Source: JAZQLP01 sp045629205
GTDB taxonomy: Bacteria > Bacillota > Clostridia > Oscillospirales > UBA644
NCBI GenBank assembly: GCA_045629205.1
Contig: JAZQQT010000096.1
Location: 1 to 5,596 of the forward strand
Length of the DNA stretch: 5,596 nucleotides
Reading direction: 5' to 3'
Notes under the pieces: generated by a model
Told to the model about the DNA's origin: nothing
The model's input: the letters and a program-made list of their open reading frames with translations, nothing else
The model's database searches: none
Made by a program: the position numbers and the translations under genes
Shown here: in pieces, positions 5,115 to 5,596 of the stretch
Numbering within the stretch: position 1 is the stretch's first letter
Layout of the letters: the number at the start of each line of letters is the position of its first letter

Positions 5115-5596
5115 TCATTTTGTTATTTCATCGCCCTTAAAGCTTCCGAGAAGATTTCCCACTTGAATAATAATCGCAGGGCCGTCCGTTCCTAAATTAT
5201 CGGTCGTCACTCTATGAAGGACTCCTTCTTTTCGGTACTTACAAATATACATTCCGCCACAGAGACCGAGGCCTGTTTTACCTTCATACTCATCCAACTG
5301 AAGTTTTTCAACAAGCTTAAGCAGCGCAGCGTACGCGCCGTCCTTCGCTTGGAAGGAATGATGGCTTTCCTTTTTCATATATACATATTTTGAATATGTG
5401 TGTATCTGGAAGCTTCCGTCTGCTTCATTTTCATACAGAACAATCTCATCGTAGCCGTCTCCGCCTACGGTAGCCATAGTCTTTTTGCAGAAGTCTCCTA
5501 AAAGCGTAAGACCAGAATCATCAACAGCTTGAGACTCCTCTGAAATCCCGCTCTGACCCAGTGTATTCACTTCAACAACAGCTTCACCTAAATTAA
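5115..5596 (-). CDS. Conserved-looking hypothetical protein, 5' end outside window
   Basis: The frame is open from the right edge to TGA at 5115-5117, giving at least 159 residues. A GTG at 5568-5570 exists in frame, but coding continues upstream of it (NLGEAVVEV) with no ribosome site, so the true start is most likely beyond the window. The visible part reads as a compact soluble domain: a GYDEIVLYENE strand, a HTYSKYVYMKKESHHSF block, a helix (AYAALLKLVEKLQLDEYEG), a glycine-rich LGLCGGMYICKY segment and a final strand/helix ending near GSFKGDEITK. I do not recognise a named domain. No signal peptide or membrane segment is visible in this part. The closing residues are polar and there is no terminator before the hydrolase gene. 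Confidence 0.75.
   Translation of the reverse strand, partial: NLGEAVVEVNTLGQSGISEESQAVDDSGLTLLGDFCKKTMATVGGDGYDEIVLYENEADGSFQIHTYSKYVYMKKESHHSFQAKDGAYAALLKLVEKLQLDEYEGKTGLGLCGGMYICKYRKEGVLHRVTTDNLGTDGPAIIIQVGNLLGSFKGDEITK

Overview
The window looks like a stretch of a Bacillota (Clostridia-type, probably gut-associated) chromosome or metagenomic contig. The clues are AGGAG-type ribosome binding sites, a surface protein ending in a variant of the SPQTGD wall-sorting motif common in that group, a group II intron maturase remnant, and a small zinc-ribbon protein typical of Firmicutes. No rRNA, tRNA or CRISPR array is visible.

Left end (1-458). A minus-strand piece of a group II intron reverse transcriptase/maturase (C-terminal domain X) runs off the left edge and is cut off at its 5' side near 160-180. 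It abuts the 3' end of an unidentified plus-strand reading frame ending at 276. Fourteen bases later, after a GGAGG site, comes a 55-residue CxxC...CxxC zinc-ribbon protein that appears to start at ATT.

Convergent to this, on the minus strand, is a 101-residue double-glycine-leader peptide (490-795). Its predicted mature part is acidic and cysteine-free. It follows a symmetrical terminator (893-921) that overlaps the stop codon of the main gene.

Centre (905-3832). A 975-residue secreted, wall-anchored protein is built from three copies of a right-handed beta-helix-like module with many GGxIxAxGG...GAGIGGG rungs. The middle module holds an exact 29-residue (87-bp) repeat array arranged A-B-B-A at DNA level. 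The signal peptide and the SPQTAD-plus-membrane-segment tail place it on the cell surface, where a carbohydrate-binding or adhesive role is an inference.

Between 3833 and 4276 there is no confident gene. The stretch holds a weak promoter candidate, two short protein-like reading frames on the minus strand (3837-3926 and 4028-4186), a 6-bp inverted repeat and a tandem 16-bp direct repeat. These may be remnants of a decayed gene or mobile element.

Right end. An alpha/beta hydrolase with a complete catalytic triad (4277-5038) lies 76 bp downstream of an unrecognised protein whose 5' end is outside the window (5115-5596), all on the minus strand. Most genes here appear to be individually controlled. 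No pathway connects them clearly, and no exporter, sortase or maturation enzyme for the double-glycine peptide or the surface protein is in view.
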